Below are positions 63,200 through 64,000 of a DNA stretch of 64,000 nt, in pieces. The stretch is from NCBI GenBank assembly GCA_021847015.1, contig JAJZVW010000012.1, positions 39,451 to 103,450 of the forward strand, in the 5' to 3' direction. The notes beneath the pieces are model-generated. The model saw only the letters and a list, made by a program, of their open reading frames with translations, was not told where the DNA came from and made no database searches. The position numbers and the translations under genes are program-made. Positions within the stretch are counted from its first letter, which is position 1, and each line of letters opens with the position of its first letter. Origin of the DNA: Pseudomonadota bacterium (GTDB taxonomy: Bacteria > Pseudomonadota > Alphaproteobacteria > Rhodospirillales > Magnetospirillaceae).

Positions 63200-63598
63200 A
63201 TGCTCTACTTCGTTGGAATCCTTGATGGGTCTGGAGATGTCTGGGGGGTGCGCATTCCCGACGTGGCCGGCTGCGTCGGGGCCGGCGCCACCGCCGAGGA
63301 GGCCATCGCCGACGTGACCGCGGCGCTACGGGATGTCGCGGAATACAAACGCAAGGGCGGTTTCGCCATCCCCGATCCGCGCCCGCTGGGTGCCGTCATG
63401 GCGTCGGGCGAGATCGAGGCCGGCGAGGCGGCGGTGTTGATCCCATTGCTGTTGGATGCGGGGCGCACGGTGCGCGCCAACGTCACCTTCGATGCCGGCC
63501 TGTTGGCGGCCATCGACAGCGAGGCCCAGCGGCGCGGTATCAGCCGATCCGCCTTTTTGGCCAGCGCCGCCCGCGACAAGATCGAACAGGTGCACTGA
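63200..63598 (+). CDS. hicB: HicB-type antitoxin
   Basis: A 132-residue antitoxin. The N-terminal degraded RNase-H-like HicB domain (GVRIPDVAGCVGAGATAEEAIADVTAALRDVAEYKRKGGFAIPDPRPL) neutralises HicA. The C-terminal ribbon-helix-helix (VRANVTFDAGLLAAIDSEAQRRGISRSAFLASAARDKI) should bind the operator. The ATG at 63200 has AGGAGG 5 bp upstream; an in-frame ATG at 63179 lies before that site. Confidence 0.9.
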   Translation: MLYFVGILDGSGDVWGVRIPDVAGCVGAGATAEEAIADVTAALRDVAEYKRKGGFAIPDPRPLGAVMASGEIEAGEAAVLIPLLLDAGRTVRANVTFDAGLLAAIDSEAQRRGISRSAFLASAARDKIEQVH

Positions 63599-63725
63599 AC
63601 GGGGCTTACGCGGCGGGAGTGGGGCGAGCGCCTGACTTCACCCCAAACCATCGTTGTAAGTCCCTGGCGTTTGGTTATATTCCCCGCCCATCCGCAAGGT
63701 GATAATCCTGCGGTCCCTCATGGGT

Positions 63726-63847
63726 CTGACAGCCCAAACGTGACCGGTTTCCGCCCGTCCAGCGGCTCATCCGCTGGCCGGGGTCTTCGCGCGCATGTCC
63801 AACCGAAAGGTAAAGGCGCGAAGGCTGGAGTCACGTCCGGTTGTCAG
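63726..63847 (+). other. Candidate structured RNA
   Basis: Nested complementary segments: CTGACA (63726) with TGTCAG (63842), and ACGTGAC (63738) with GTCACGT (63830). These enclose two hairpins, CCAGCGG-CTCAT-CCGCTGG and CTTCGCGC...GCGCGAAG. This is more pairing than expected by eye from a gap of this size. I recognise no known RNA family. The 400-bp stretch 63599-64000 has no convincing protein gene. Confidence 0.4.
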
Positions 63848-63909
63848 CCCCGGCCGCCAGGATTGTCCCGGCGGGTTAACGTCCGCGCTGCTGGTGGAAA
63901 TTCGGTGAT

Positions 63910-63941
63910 CGCCGGGGGCGGGGCATGCCCCGCCCCCGGCG
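63910..63941. repeat. 32-bp perfect GC palindrome
   Basis: Two 16-bp arms of CGCCGGGGGCGGGGCA meet without a loop at 63925/63926. No T run follows. It could be a protein-binding site, part of a terminator, or a packaging or homing structure of the element. Confidence 0.7.
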
Positions 63942-64000
63942 GCGCGCACGCGAAAGAGGTGGTCATTGGGTCAGTCGGTTAGAGTGGAGTTACCACGCTT

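Noticed and set aside
63660..63860. Cobalamin riboswitch
   Set aside because: Some GGTCCC-like pieces caught the eye, but the conserved B12 box and core are absent, and no cobalamin gene is nearby.
63671..63982. 103-codon frame at the right end
   Set aside because: It runs through the palindromes and the structured segment, with low-complexity translation and no good start signal.
63960..64000. tRNA-like sequence at the window end
   Set aside because: TCAGTCGGTTAGAGTGG looks like a D-arm, but the acceptor stem cannot be checked and the sequence is cut by the window edge.
53407..64000. Complete reverse transcriptase or template repeat of the DGR
   Set aside because: No YxDD-type RT domain and no third copy of the variable-repeat sequence were found in the window; only the fragment at 54231-54594 remains.

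Overview
The window is high-GC chromosomal DNA of an alphaproteobacterium, most likely a Rhodospirillales member close to Magnetospirillum/Phaeospirillum. This is inferred from the gene set: a MucR regulator, an aspartate-type HemB, a RibBX-type riboflavin enzyme, a DUF4170 protein, a K+-independent H+-pyrophosphatase, and the order yceD-rpmF-plsX-fabH-ihfA-merR. No 16S or other decisive marker is present.

1-52 kb is mostly core genome. It holds lpxI-lpxB-gloA; a small mercury-uptake cluster (merR divergent from merT-merP and a GDCC-motif protein, with no merA in view); trmFO; a DUF4170 protein; a 2Fe-2S ferredoxin; a parvulin; rluE; a 1000-residue GAF/PAS/GGDEF protein; uvrA; an LplT-PlsC-Aas fusion; an AT-richer FkbM methyltransferase; dnaE; and a chemoreceptor. 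An envelope cluster follows (multi-spanning membrane protein, GT39-like glycosyltransferase, GH17 protein, phosphodiesterase). After it come hemB, metY, a 3-hydroxyisobutyryl-CoA hydrolase, mucR, rpiB-glyA-nrdR-ribD-ribE-ribBX-ribH-nusB-thiL, hppA, bamE, and the lipid-precursor block yceD-rpmF-plsX-fabH-ihfA. Intergenic gaps carry a family of about 80-bp palindromic repeats, two long foldback palindromes built on a GGGGACACAATACTTAATTC core, and a 274-bp foldback that duplicates the ribH start region.

52-64 kb is an integrated element (prophage or integrative island) entered at a tRNA-Pro(GGG) gene. The tyrosine integrase reads into the tRNA. Next come an excisionase-like protein and a leftward operon (243-aa, 189-aa and 72-aa proteins, a ParB-like protein, an ASCH protein, two DUF1566 proteins). 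A rightward BRO antirepressor and a HicAB toxin-antitoxin pair lie beyond a double-dyad operator. The right end of the element is outside the window.

The main discovery candidate is a decayed diversity-generating retroelement (DGR). Two tandem DUF1566 genes end in near-identical C-terminal regions whose differing codons nearly all keep a pyrimidine third base, as expected for adenine-directed mutagenesis of AAY codons. Each is followed by the same 9-bp GC stem with a 4-nt loop. Downstream is a broken gene that starts like an Avd four-helix-bundle protein and, in another frame, ends like the C-terminus of a DGR reverse transcriptase. This suggests a deletion removed the template repeat and the RT core. 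A 2.07-kb IS1595-family element with two passenger genes then inserted between the first variable gene and its hairpin, leaving an 8-bp target duplication.
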